Source: Pseudomonas serbica (GTDB lineage Bacteria > Pseudomonadota > Gammaproteobacteria > Pseudomonadales > Pseudomonadaceae). From it: a stretch of DNA of 64,000 bases. Below the pieces are notes generated by a model. That model saw nothing but the letters and a program-made list of their open reading frames with translations. It was not told the DNA's origin and made no database searches. The DNA is taken from NCBI RefSeq assembly GCF_028823535.1, contig NZ_JAQIYM010000015.1:62001-126000 (forward strand). Direction: 5' to 3'. Positions 1 to 6,187 of this stretch are shown here, in pieces (the first letter of the stretch is position 1; every line of letters starts with the position of its first letter). The translations under genes were made by a program, and so were the position numbers.

Positions 1-90
1 GCAGCAGTTTTCAGCCTGAAACTCATGGTCATGCAGATCATTGCAGGCGCCGCATTCCCACTTTCGGACAACCTCGCCTCTCATCTTCAT
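1..90 (-). CDS. Partial small Cys-rich phage protein
   Basis: The first 30 codons of a leftward gene are visible and run off the window start. The start is ATG at 90, preceded by a GGAGAA ribosome site. The N-terminus contains a WECGACND stretch (CxxC) and later CC, which suggests a metal-binding knuckle. It lies 55 bp downstream of the NdpA gene on the same strand, so it is probably in the same phage operon. The function is unknown; the C-terminus is not visible. Confidence 0.45.
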   Translation of the reverse strand, partial: MKMRGEVVRKWECGACNDLHDHEFQAENCC

Positions 91-145
91 GGTGTTCTCC
101 GTGCAGGTGCCGCCCTCCGTCCAGAGCACGGCGATGCGGTTGGTG

Positions 146-1153
146 TCAGGCGGCTGCGCGCTTGAGTTGGTCGGTGAGCTGGGTCGGCAGACTGCGCAGC
201 GTCAGGGTGCCGCCGGCTTCGTCAAACTCAACTTTCGAGCCGAGCAGGTGCTGCTCGAAGCTGATCGACAGGCCGTCGATGCGGCCGGTGAAGCGCCGGA
301 ATTTGTTTAGAGTTTTCTTGTCCGGCGGCAGGATCTCGGAAAGCCCGTAATCTTTCGCCTTGATGAAGTCATAGAAGGTCTTCGGCTGATCTTCGTCGAT
401 CAGCCCAGAGAGCTCCTCGAGCGTGATCGGCTCCCCCAGTTTGGCCTGGGCCATGGAGTAATTGACCAGCGTGTTCGTCTTCTCTCGTGCCGACTCTTCG
501 CCCAGGTCCTCACTTTCTACGAAGTCGCTGAACGCCTTGAGCAGGGTCCGGGTTTCGCCGGGGCCGTCGATCCCTTCCTGACATCCGATGAAATCACGGA
601 AGTAGTCGTTCAGCTTGCGACCTTGTTTACCCTTGATGAACGAGATGTACTGCTTCGATTGCGGATTGTTCTGCCACTCGCTGATATTGATGCGCGCGGC
701 CAAGCGGATGTGATCCAGATCCAGACGCTTGACCGTCATCAGGCTGAGTTCTTCGGTCATGGTCACCGCTTCCGTCTCCTGCACCAAGGTAATGATCAGA
801 TAGTCGGTGAGACCTTGCCGGTAGTGGCAGAAGAGGGCGTGGCCGCCTGTAGTTAAGTTCGATTCCTCCATCAACCGGGTCAAGTGCTCGACGGCGATGA
901 TGCTGAAATCGAGGAAGTCGGTGCCGCCCGCCAGGTACTTGGAGAGCCAGCCGCTCAGAGGGTACGCACCAGATTCGGCGTGGAAGAACCCCCAGCCCTT
1001 GCAGCCGGTGGCGTTGTAGCTTTCGTTGAACTGATTCATCAGATCGTCACGCGCCTGGCTTTCGACCTGCTCGGAACTGCCGAGGAATAAAACAGCCGGG
1101 GCGCCGTCAGGTTTTTTGTCGATCTTGTGAATTACGCTGTGGAGTACAGGCAT
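146..1153 (-). CDS. ndpA: Nucleoid-associated protein NdpA/YejK, prophage copy
   Basis: The protein is 335 aa, the usual length of the YejK/NdpA (37 kDa nucleoid-associated) family. It has family hallmarks along its whole length: MPVLHSVIHKIDKKPDG at the start, the LNESYNA-like and HAESGAYPLSGWL segments, ARINISEWQNN, SKQYISFIKGK, FRDFIGCQEGIDGPGETRT and the RRFTGRIDGLSISFE C-terminal part. The frame is open upstream to 1555, but ATG 1153 matches the family start and has GAGGAAAT upstream. The family associates with the nucleoid; its exact role is unsettled. A phage copy could coat or compact phage DNA or influence host chromatin, which is inference. It lies on the left early strand of the prophage. 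Confidence 0.93.
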   Translation of the reverse strand: MPVLHSVIHKIDKKPDGAPAVLFLGSSEQVESQARDDLMNQFNESYNATGCKGWGFFHAESGAYPLSGWLSKYLAGGTDFLDFSIIAVEHLTRLMEESNLTTGGHALFCHYRQGLTDYLIITLVQETEAVTMTEELSLMTVKRLDLDHIRLAARINISEWQNNPQSKQYISFIKGKQGRKLNDYFRDFIGCQEGIDGPGETRTLLKAFSDFVESEDLGEESAREKTNTLVNYSMAQAKLGEPITLEELSGLIDEDQPKTFYDFIKAKDYGLSEILPPDKKTLNKFRRFTGRIDGLSISFEQHLLGSKVEFDEAGGTLTLRSLPTQLTDQLKRAAA

Positions 1154-1273
1154 TGCGATTTCCTCGGGGTATACGCCTGCCTCGCCGGGAGGCGTGATTC
1201 GTTGAAGTGGGGTTGGTGATATAGATGGTGCTGGGCTATTACTTAAATAAGACTCACTTTCAGAGATAGCCGC

Positions 1274-1585
1274 ATGCTGGAGCTGTTGGAAGATGTCATT
1301 GGGATAAATCGAGCAGGGCTCATCTGCCACCCTTACAAATTCAAGATGGGGTCTAAGAAAGGGAAGTTTGTCTACACCTTCGACCCTGAAGAAATGGTGT
1401 GTCTTGGAATGAATGAAGCAGAGCTCAGAGCGCTCATTGAAGCCGGGCGATTCTCGAATGACGGCGCAATTTTCATGGTGCCCGCAGGGAGCAGGAACAT
1501 TGATCGGCGCCGCTTGTTGACCGTGCTGCGTTACAAGGGCGAGCCACTGACACATTCCGAGTCACGAGTCATGGCTGATTGGTGA
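1274..1585 (+). CDS. Hypothetical protein, 103 aa
   Basis: A rightward open frame in the gap upstream of ndpA encodes a balanced small protein (KMGSKKGKFVYTFDPEEMV, then an acidic helix EAELRALIEAGRF). The base composition is more AT-rich than neighbouring genes. There is no strong ribosome site and no family that I recognise. It opposes the flanking leftward genes, as accessory moron-type genes often do. It could be a chance frame. Confidence 0.42.
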   Translation: MLELLEDVIGINRAGLICHPYKFKMGSKKGKFVYTFDPEEMVCLGMNEAELRALIEAGRFSNDGAIFMVPAGSRNIDRRRLLTVLRYKGEPLTHSESRVMADW

Positions 1586-1687
1586 TACGGCCGGGAGACG
1601 ATTGGTATTTAGCTTACCCTTATTGCCCCTACTGGTTGATGAGGTGTATTGGTACTCTGGTATTTACTTCTGTTGGAGCGCGATCAG

Positions 1688-1885
1688 ATGGAATGCCGCG
1701 GCTCTCTAGAATGCAGGATTGGCAGATACCTAATTTTTCATAGGGTCATGATCGGACCTGACGGTAAAAAGCACAGAGGCTTTGAGCTTGTCGGCCCAGG
1801 TACCGATTCGAGTTGGAATTACAGACTTGATATTGCGATAAAGACTGCCGAAGAACTGGAAGCAACGCGCCGCTTCAACCTTTGA
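1688..1885 (+). CDS. Hypothetical protein, 65 aa
   Basis: The start is placed at ATG 1688 (MECRGSLECRIG), which has TTGGAG about 10 bp upstream; the frame is open to 1649. The protein looks like one small beta-rich domain (RYLIFHRVMIGPDGKKHRGFEL) followed by an amphipathic tail. I do not recognise it. It is an orphan between two other small rightward genes. Confidence 0.38.
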   Translation: MECRGSLECRIGRYLIFHRVMIGPDGKKHRGFELVGPGTDSSWNYRLDIAIKTAEELEATRRFNL

Positions 1886-2015
1886 GCTGTGCCATAGTAG
1901 TGGCTGAGCGCAATAAATGTGTTTGGGTCAGGCGCCGCCCTCCCTGACCGGTGGCGAAAGCGGGGATGGGTTGTTGGTCTAAGCTTTGTCTTAGATAGCA
2001 CCTGAGTATTTCGCT

Positions 2016-2270
2016 ATGAGTAACCAATCTGAGGAGACATCGGAGGTTCGGCGAAATAGAGCTATTGGCAACGCGATCGGGCTTACGTCCATCGAGGTGG
2101 AGCACTACGTCACTTGTATCCAAAGGAAAGGCGGCAGCAACGAATACATCGTTTACTTTGGGCTAGAGACTCCAAAAGCCGTGCTTGCCAAGATTATTGG
2201 GCTGCAAGACGGGCTCTTCATTCATACACGGCCAATCGATTTTGATGGGCTGCCAATAAGTAGCATTTAA
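2016..2270 (+). CDS. Hypothetical protein, 84 aa
   Basis: The protein starts MSNQSEETSEVRRNRAIG and continues with a compact domain (IEVEHYVTCIQRKGGSNEYI, LAKIIGLQDGLFIHTRPI). It ends 4 bp into the tail of the convergent gene at 2267-2578. It is the third small rightward gene in this block. No known family is recognised; composition and codon use look coding. Confidence 0.5.
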   Translation: MSNQSEETSEVRRNRAIGNAIGLTSIEVEHYVTCIQRKGGSNEYIVYFGLETPKAVLAKIIGLQDGLFIHTRPIDFDGLPISSI

Positions 2271-2578
2271 CTCACCTCGATGCCAGTTTTAGCGAACTTC
2301 TCAAGCTGTCGCGACTGCTTTTCGGTAATCACGATTTCAGGTCGCGACATGGTGGCGAAGCGGACGGTGTCTTCGGCTGGCGCTTTGGCCAGGTTGATCA
2401 GTAGCGTCGAAAGCGTTTCCTGCCATTCCTCGAAGCCGTGACGCTCGCCCAAAACATTAAGGGCATCATCCAGCGACTTCGACACAATCAGCGATCGCTT
2501 CTCGGCGCCGATCCGGTCGAGCAATGCCTTCTCCTTGGCGCGCTTGTCCCTCTGAATATCCGCGTTGCTCTTGGCCAT
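2267..2578 (-). CDS. Hypothetical phage protein, 103 aa
   Basis: The protein begins with a charged helix (MAKSNADIQRDKRAKEKALLDRIG), consistent with a small coiled or DNA-associated protein. The start ATG 2578 has GAGGTAGGCC directly upstream. It is part of a leftward run with the genes at 2660 and 2971. No function can be assigned. Confidence 0.6.
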   Translation of the reverse strand: MAKSNADIQRDKRAKEKALLDRIGAEKRSLIVSKSLDDALNVLGERHGFEEWQETLSTLLINLAKAPAEDTVRFATMSRPEIVITEKQSRQLEKFAKTGIEVS

Positions 2579-2659
2579 GGCCTACCTCTTCAATTCCGAT
2601 TGCCGGCAAGTCAAGCCAAGTCTGTCGTCGGCGCTGGTGCGCCCGGTTGATCATTCGTT

Positions 2660-2974
2660 TCATTTGGACGAGGCGAACTTGAAGCCGTGTTCTCTGGCGA
2701 TCAGCTCGATGCGCTTCTGCCGGATACGAGTTTGCGTTGCTGCTGCGCTGGACGTGATGCCTGTCGCCGCCAGAGCCTTGAGCATGGGTGCGAGCTTGTC
2801 ACGTTCTGTACGCAGGCGTTCGCTGTGGCCGCTGGCGCCGGAGAGGCTGGTCTCGCCGCTAACGCCTGATGCTATTAGCTGCACCGTATTACCAGCGCCG
2901 AAGAACTGATCCAGCTGCTGGTTCAGATTGGTGATGATCGAGTCCCGCGGGTTGGGCATTGGTACGCCGATCAT
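2660..2974 (-). CDS. Hypothetical phage protein, 104 aa
   Basis: The ATG at 2974 overlaps the stop of the upstream gene (ATGA), which shows translational coupling; an internal ATG at 2959 (MPNPRDSI) is an alternative start. The predicted protein has a helical N-terminus (TNLNQQLDQFFGAGN), a Ser/Gly linker and a charged C-terminal helix. The family is not recognised. It belongs to a leftward early operon. Confidence 0.58.
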   Translation of the reverse strand: MIGVPMPNPRDSIITNLNQQLDQFFGAGNTVQLIASGVSGETSLSGASGHSERLRTERDKLAPMLKALAATGITSSAAATQTRIRQKRIELIAREHGFKFASSK

Positions 2975-3252
2975 TTCCGATCACCTGGCAGCGAGAGCTT
3001 GATGCCGTCGGCGCGCGCTTCCAGTTGCTGGGCGAAGTTCACGGCCTCTTTCCAAGTCCAGCGGAAGCCCTTCACCTTGCGGGTGGCCAATTCGATGATG
3101 TGGTACGCCTTGCCCTTGGTGACGACCTGGTAGCGAATCTTTTGCTCGGGCAGCTCCTGGCCGATCATGGCGTAGAACGCGGCGGTGGCGATGCTTGCAC
3201 GAGCACGCAGGGCGGCAACCCCGTCGACTCGCTGTTGAAGTGATGGATGCAT
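2971..3252 (-). CDS. Hypothetical phage protein, 93 aa
   Basis: The start is chosen at ATG 3252 (MHPSLQQRVDGVAALRARA); the open frame continues to 3456, but that extension is Pro/Arg-rich and lies over a terminator. The C-terminal half (YQVVTKGKAYHIIELATRKVKGF, then WKEAVNFAQQLEARADG) looks like a small folded domain. It is coupled by ATGA overlap to the following gene at 2974. The function is unknown. Confidence 0.58.
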   Translation of the reverse strand: MHPSLQQRVDGVAALRARASIATAAFYAMIGQELPEQKIRYQVVTKGKAYHIIELATRKVKGFRWTWKEAVNFAQQLEARADGIKLSLPGDRK

Positions 3253-3354
3253 GGCGATTCCTCGGTGGGGTTGCGTGTATTCGTCAGCACTCGGGCCTCC
3301 TGCTGGTTGCCGTTGGGGCGCAGGGGAGAGTGCTGGCGGATAAAAGGCAGGCGT

Positions 3355-3380
3355 AAAAAAGCCCGATCGGAACCGGGCTT
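3355..3380 (-). terminator. Leftward Rho-independent terminator
   Basis: Read on the minus strand, GCCCGGTTCCGATCGGGC forms a hairpin followed by six T. It lies downstream of the lyase/csrA pair and upstream of the small gene at 2971-3252, so the latter must have its own promoter or depend on read-through. Confidence 0.75.
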
Positions 3381-3381
3381 C

Positions 3382-3859
3382 TGTTTGCGTCACGAAGACC
3401 TCCCTACGTGAGCGCCTCCCAGGCCCGCTACTGGCGACGGCCTGGGTTTGAATCATCAGCGGTGACCTTGAACTTGGGGTGGCCTATCGGTTGCCCGGTT
3501 GGTGCGCGGTGACACCGTCGGCCCAGATGCCCGCTGCCTGCCAGAGTGAAGGGCGCAGCCTTCAGGCTTACTGCACCACACAGGTGAAGCGGTTAATGCT
3601 GCATTGGTGCAAACCCTCCGTGCTTGAGATGGAAAAACCATCCCGGTTAGGTGCAATTTGTTTCCGGTCCCGCTGGATGCAGGGTGCCGCTTTGCGCGGT
3701 GCAGAATCATCCGCATCGGGGTGTGATCTGCATGACGTTTGTCAGCCGTTGCTCTCGCGCTGACTGGCGGTACTCAGATCACACTCCGATGTGTCCTGGT
3801 GCTGGGGAGTACCAGGGCATCGGGCAGTTATCGTCAGGCTGACGTGGCGCTGGTTGGTC
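3382..3859. other. Gene-free stretch with structured sequence
   Basis: No convincing coding frame is seen on either strand; the open frames here are short and have unlikely composition. The stretch holds an extended hairpin at 3714-3791 and several smaller inverted repeats. It separates the lyase stop codon from the terminator at 3355, so it would be transcribed as a long 3' untranslated region of the csrA/lyase message. Confidence 0.5.
3714..3791. repeat. 78-nt extended inverted repeat
   Basis: Outer arms CATCGGGGTGTGATCTG (3714-3730) and CAGATCACACTCCGATG (3775-3791) pair over 17 positions with one mismatch. An inner stem GTCAGC (3741-3746) / GCTGAC (3759-3764) can form inside the loop. 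It lies in the leftward 3' untranslated region of the lyase gene. It could be a structured RNA, an RNA-binding or processing site, or a decayed element. Confidence 0.6.
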
Positions 3860-4534
3860 TTACACGTGAGTGATGGATAGATCACTGATCACACAAATCG
3901 AACCGTCCTCAGGATCGGTTGAATCGGAGTAGTCGATCTGGTTGTACACGCCGCCGTGGAAGGCGAGAGTCTTCGTGTCCCAGGTGTTGTCGAGGCGCAT
4001 GATTGCTGAGGTGGATTTGGCGCCGTTACAGCTGGCAGATACCGATACAGCGCCGCTCGAATTGGCGTGAATGTTGATTTTGAAGAGCGCACCGAGCGGC
4101 ACGTTTTCCAATACCGTTGAGTTGACCGGATCGTCTTGTAGGTAGCTCGACCGGAAACCCATGGTAATTTTGCCTTTGTTCCAGAACACCTTTACCGGTG
4201 GGCGTTCAGAGCCCTGCACATGAATTTGGCCGATCACGACCTTCTGCAACGAATTGACCTTCGTCAGCCGCATTTCTTGACGGCACCAATGGTCTGCGGC
4301 ACTGGCAAACAGCCAATAGCCAGGCTCTTTCCATTCACAGCGAGTTCGATGGACGCTTTTACTGGAAGCGCCCAGGGTGGGCGCTGTCATCTGCAGCGAT
4401 CCGTCGGGAAGCATCGAAATGATGCTTGGGCATTCGATCAACGCTCGCCAGCCGATCAAGTCCAGGGAGATAGGGTTTGTGTCGGAAATTGGAAGAGGGG
4501 TGGCGATGATGAAATTGCTGATATCTACAGTCAT
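3860..4534 (-). CDS. Polysaccharide lyase family 7 (alginate lyase-like) protein
   Basis: The 224-aa protein carries the three PL7 signatures in order: HRTRCEWKE (about 62-70, the RxE strand), GQIH (102-105, the catalytic Gln/His pair) and FHGGVYNQ (192-199, matching the usual YFKAGVYNQ). PL7 enzymes cleave alginate or related polyuronates by beta-elimination. No signal peptide is seen, so the enzyme would be cytoplasmic, released on lysis, or attached to the virion. The usual Tyr of YFKAG is replaced by Ala (AF), which leaves exact activity open. Start ATG 4534 has AAGGA. It follows csrA on the same strand by 113 bp. Confidence 0.85.
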   Translation of the reverse strand: MTVDISNFIIATPLPISDTNPISLDLIGWRALIECPSIISMLPDGSLQMTAPTLGASSKSVHRTRCEWKEPGYWLFASAADHWCRQEMRLTKVNSLQKVVIGQIHVQGSERPPVKVFWNKGKITMGFRSSYLQDDPVNSTVLENVPLGALFKINIHANSSGAVSVSASCNGAKSTSAIMRLDNTWDTKTLAFHGGVYNQIDYSDSTDPEDGSICVISDLSITHV

Positions 4535-4588
4535 TGTCGATTCCTTATTTCATTTGATGTCACCTGTGCTCTGTTGAGCCCTTCGCTT

Positions 4589-4604
4589 GATGTAGGCCTA
4601 CATC
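4589..4604. promoter_or_regulatory. 16-bp perfect palindrome between csrA and the lyase
   Basis: GATGTAGGCCTACATC is a perfect palindrome in the 113-bp gap between csrA and the lyase start, next to a hairpin (4607-4632). It may be a protein-binding site or an RNA stem. It has no resemblance to the CI-type operators found elsewhere in the prophage. Confidence 0.4.
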
Positions 4605-4606
4605 CC

Positions 4607-4632
4607 GCTGCACCCTGTCGCCAAGGTGCAGC
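4607..4632 (-). repeat. Hairpin repeat copy 1, downstream of csrA
   Basis: GCTGCACC (4607-4614) pairs with GGTGCAGC (4625-4632) around a 10-nt loop. With its flank AGTGATGCT, it is a near copy of the element at 4848-4871, so the csrA gene is bracketed by two copies. It lacks a T-run and so is unlikely to be a simple terminator. Confidence 0.55.
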
Positions 4633-4647
4633 AGTGATGCTTTTCGA

Positions 4648-4821
4648 TCAGGCCTTAGCTGCATCCTGAATACGCTGGTAGATCTCTTCACGATGTACGG
4701 CGACCTCTTTCGGTGCCTCAAACGCCAGCTTTACCTGCTGCCCGCTAACGCTCAGCACCGTGATGCTGATGTCGTCATTGATGCGTATGGTTTCGCTTGG
4801 CTTGCGGGTGAGTATCAACAT
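4648..4821 (-). CDS. csrA: CsrA/RsmA-family RNA-binding regulator, phage copy
   Basis: The 57-aa protein begins MLILTRKPSETIRINDD and ends with APKEVAVHREEIYQRIQ, the diagnostic CsrA core including the RNA-contacting Arg of VHREEI. CsrA dimers bind GGA motifs in hairpin loops near ribosome sites and repress or stabilise mRNAs. The start ATG 4821 has a strong AAGGAG site. The middle (SVSGQQVKLAFE) diverges from chromosomal RsmA, which fits a phage-adapted paralogue. It lies upstream of the PL7 lyase. A hairpin with GGA in its loop sits 27 nt upstream of the start, suggesting autoregulation. Confidence 0.92.
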   Translation of the reverse strand: MLILTRKPSETIRINDDISITVLSVSGQQVKLAFEAPKEVAVHREEIYQRIQDAAKA

Positions 4822-4847
4822 GGTCCTGCTCCTTGGTTTTCATCCCA

Positions 4848-4871
4848 AAGCACCCGGTCATCCAGGTGCTT
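4848..4871 (-). promoter_or_regulatory. GGA-loop hairpin in csrA leader (repeat copy 2)
   Basis: AAGCACC/GGTGCTT arms enclose a loop that reads TGGATGACCG on the csrA strand, presenting GGAUG as in CsrA targets. It lies 27 nt upstream of the csrA ATG; the ribosome site itself (AAGGAGCAGGACC) has two further GGA triplets. It is a plausible autorepression site; the sequence similarity is seen, the function is inferred. Confidence 0.5.
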
Positions 4872-5124
4872 CAGTGATGCTGTCCGTCCTATTGCCGCCG
4901 GAGGGGCGGGGCGCATTGCTTACCGGGTCATTCACACGGTTCTGGCGTTTCACCATCGAGCAGCCGTCCAGGTTGTTCCTGTCGTGGGCAGGCTTTCGGG
5001 CCTGTCTGCTCGCCGGTCGCCGGTAGAGGCAATGCGGTCTGTTGTTTGTTGCGCTGACTGTTAAAGAGCGGCAGGCCTATGGGCCCTGTCGCTTGCTGGT
5101 CCCTTGTTGGGTACTCGGCAACGA
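4872..5124. other. Gene-free leader between csrA and operator region
   Basis: No supported gene is visible here. If the promoter at 5125-5174 reads leftward, this would be a roughly 300-nt csrA leader. It contains GC-rich inverted segments but no clear T-tailed terminator. Confidence 0.4.
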
Positions 5125-5174
5125 CAGACAAACAGTAAGCCAATGCCTAATATCTGTAAATAGGTAATGCCTAA
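5125..5174. promoter_or_regulatory. Promoter with two CI-type operators
   Basis: Two copies of the repressor-region motif occur here: 5139-5153 (GCCAATGCCTAATAT) and 5160-5174 (ATAGGTAATGCCTAA, a TAGG-N5-CCTA palindrome). They match the three sites in the cI/cro control region at 11,151-11,222. A rightward promoter can be read as CAGACA (5125-5130), 17 bp, TAATAT (5148-5153), with one operator over the -10. A leftward promoter toward csrA is also possible (TTGGAA, 16 bp, TATTTA on the minus strand). Confidence 0.6.
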
Positions 5175-5288
5175 TAATTTCCAATAAAATTTACGCTCTT
5201 CAGGGATCGGATCTTGGTCTTGCATTTCATGGCTGCTCCTATAAGCTCTGCTAAACCTGTACGGATATACAGCACTTAGGAGGTGTGA

Positions 5289-5600
5289 ATGGCAAAGCCC
5301 AAGAAGCAGGAAAAACCAATTGAGCGTCGTGAGATCAGCGGGATTGAAAGGCTTGGATTGCGCGTGTCGTCGATGATCAATCACCCTGTAGCGCAGACCC
5401 AGCGCTGGGTGATGATCCATAGGCTCGACACGGATGGTGAGCGAGAGTGGGATGAGGTGATGGGCTTGTTGTCCGAGACGGACGGCATAGACATGACATT
5501 CAATGACGACGAGTCGGTGACGCTTAAGTGGGAGGCCAGTGCTGAAGACGAACGACCTGTAGAAGTGTCGGAGCCGGAAGAAGAGCCAGCGCCTTTCTGA
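5289..5600 (+). CDS. DUF1654 protein
   Basis: The 103-aa protein has the DUF1654 pattern seen in Pseudomonas and its phages: GIERLGLRVSSMINHPVAQ, then VMIHRLDTDGEREWDEVMGLLSETDGIDMTFNDD and SVTLKWE. The N-terminus is basic and the C-terminal 20 residues are strongly acidic. The family has no assigned function. AGGAGGTG lies 6 bp before ATG 5289, an optimal ribosome site. It is the first gene after the operator-bearing promoter at 5125-5174, so it is likely repressed in the lysogen. Confidence 0.8.
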   Translation: MAKPKKQEKPIERREISGIERLGLRVSSMINHPVAQTQRWVMIHRLDTDGEREWDEVMGLLSETDGIDMTFNDDESVTLKWEASAEDERPVEVSEPEEEPAPF

Positions 5601-5729
5601 CTTGTGAAAAAAGCCCGCTCGGTAGCCGGCTATGGGTTGCGGCGGCCCGGGCGTGCTGCCATACGTCGCCAACCCTGAACGCTATTTTTGCATGTGCCTC
5701 TACCGTTGAAGTCGACAGAGGATGCACAC

Positions 5730-5951
5730 ATGTTTAACGATCGAAAAAAGCAGGCGCTTACAGATTGGCTGAAGCTTCTTGCTCAGCCCGAGATTCGAAT
5801 GGATGCTGAAGAGCAATATGACGAGCTGTTGAAGATGGCAGACTTGATGGAGCAGGAGGGGCTGATAATCGGGCCAGAGTGGCGACAAATGATTAGGAAT
5901 GCTGGCGTAGTTTTTCCTCAAGCCAGAGAAGGACTTGAGGGCAGAACATAG
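5730..5951 (+). CDS. Hypothetical protein, 73 aa
   Basis: The start ATG 5730 (MFNDRKKQALTDWLKLLAQ) has AGAGGA upstream. The protein is predicted mostly helical and acidic, with QYDELLKMADLMEQEGLI and EWRQMIRNAGV. No family is recognised. It lies 130 bp after the DUF1654 gene on the same strand and may share its promoter. Confidence 0.55.
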   Translation: MFNDRKKQALTDWLKLLAQPEIRMDAEEQYDELLKMADLMEQEGLIIGPEWRQMIRNAGVVFPQAREGLEGRT

Positions 5952-6045
5952 TGGTGGGGCGTGCTGGGGGACACGGGCTAATAATTGAAGGAGCTGAGTA
6001 CAACCTATGTCAGGCGCCGTTGAATTATGTGCAAGTCATTAATGG

Positions 6046-6069
6046 AAAAGCCCGGCACTAGACCGGGCT
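6046..6069 (-). terminator. Leftward terminator hairpin
   Basis: On the minus strand AGCCCGGTCTAGTGCCGGGCT is followed by TTTT. It is the second of two stacked leftward terminators downstream of the subtilase gene and would also lie at the end of the rightward 5289-5951 unit. Confidence 0.6.
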
Positions 6070-6141
6070 CACTAACTACGTAGCCAAATCCATCAGGCAG
6101 ATTGCACTGTGCTGGGTAACGAAGGCGTGTCAGAAGGAAGC

Positions 6142-6165
6142 AAAAAACCCGGCGTTGGGCCGGGC
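6142..6165 (-). terminator. Terminator of the ietAS-like operon
   Basis: On the minus strand CCCGGCCCAACGCCGGG is followed by six T. It lies 23 bp beyond the stop codon of the subtilase gene at 6188 and is its most likely transcription end. Confidence 0.75.
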
Positions 6166-6187
6166 GGAATCAAAAGAAGGAATGGTT

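Noticed and set aside
1154..1555. N-terminal extension of the NdpA frame to 1555
   Set aside because: The known family starts at MPxxHxxxHxIDKKPDG, a ribosome site precedes ATG 1153, and the extension has no NdpA-like sequence and overlaps another small frame.
3456..3763. Open frames of 86-94 aa on both strands between terminator and lyase
   Set aside because: Their composition is Arg/Pro/Ser-rich and unlike phage proteins here, no ribosome sites are seen, and they run through the 78-nt inverted repeat region.
5061..5225. Leftward frame MQDQDPIPEERKFYWKLL with a hydrophobic segment, resembling a 54-aa membrane protein
   Set aside because: The hydrophobic LGIT/LGIG part is encoded exactly by the two operator copies at 5139-5174, which match the cI/cro operators; the frame is more likely a by-product of operator sequence. 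It cannot be fully excluded.
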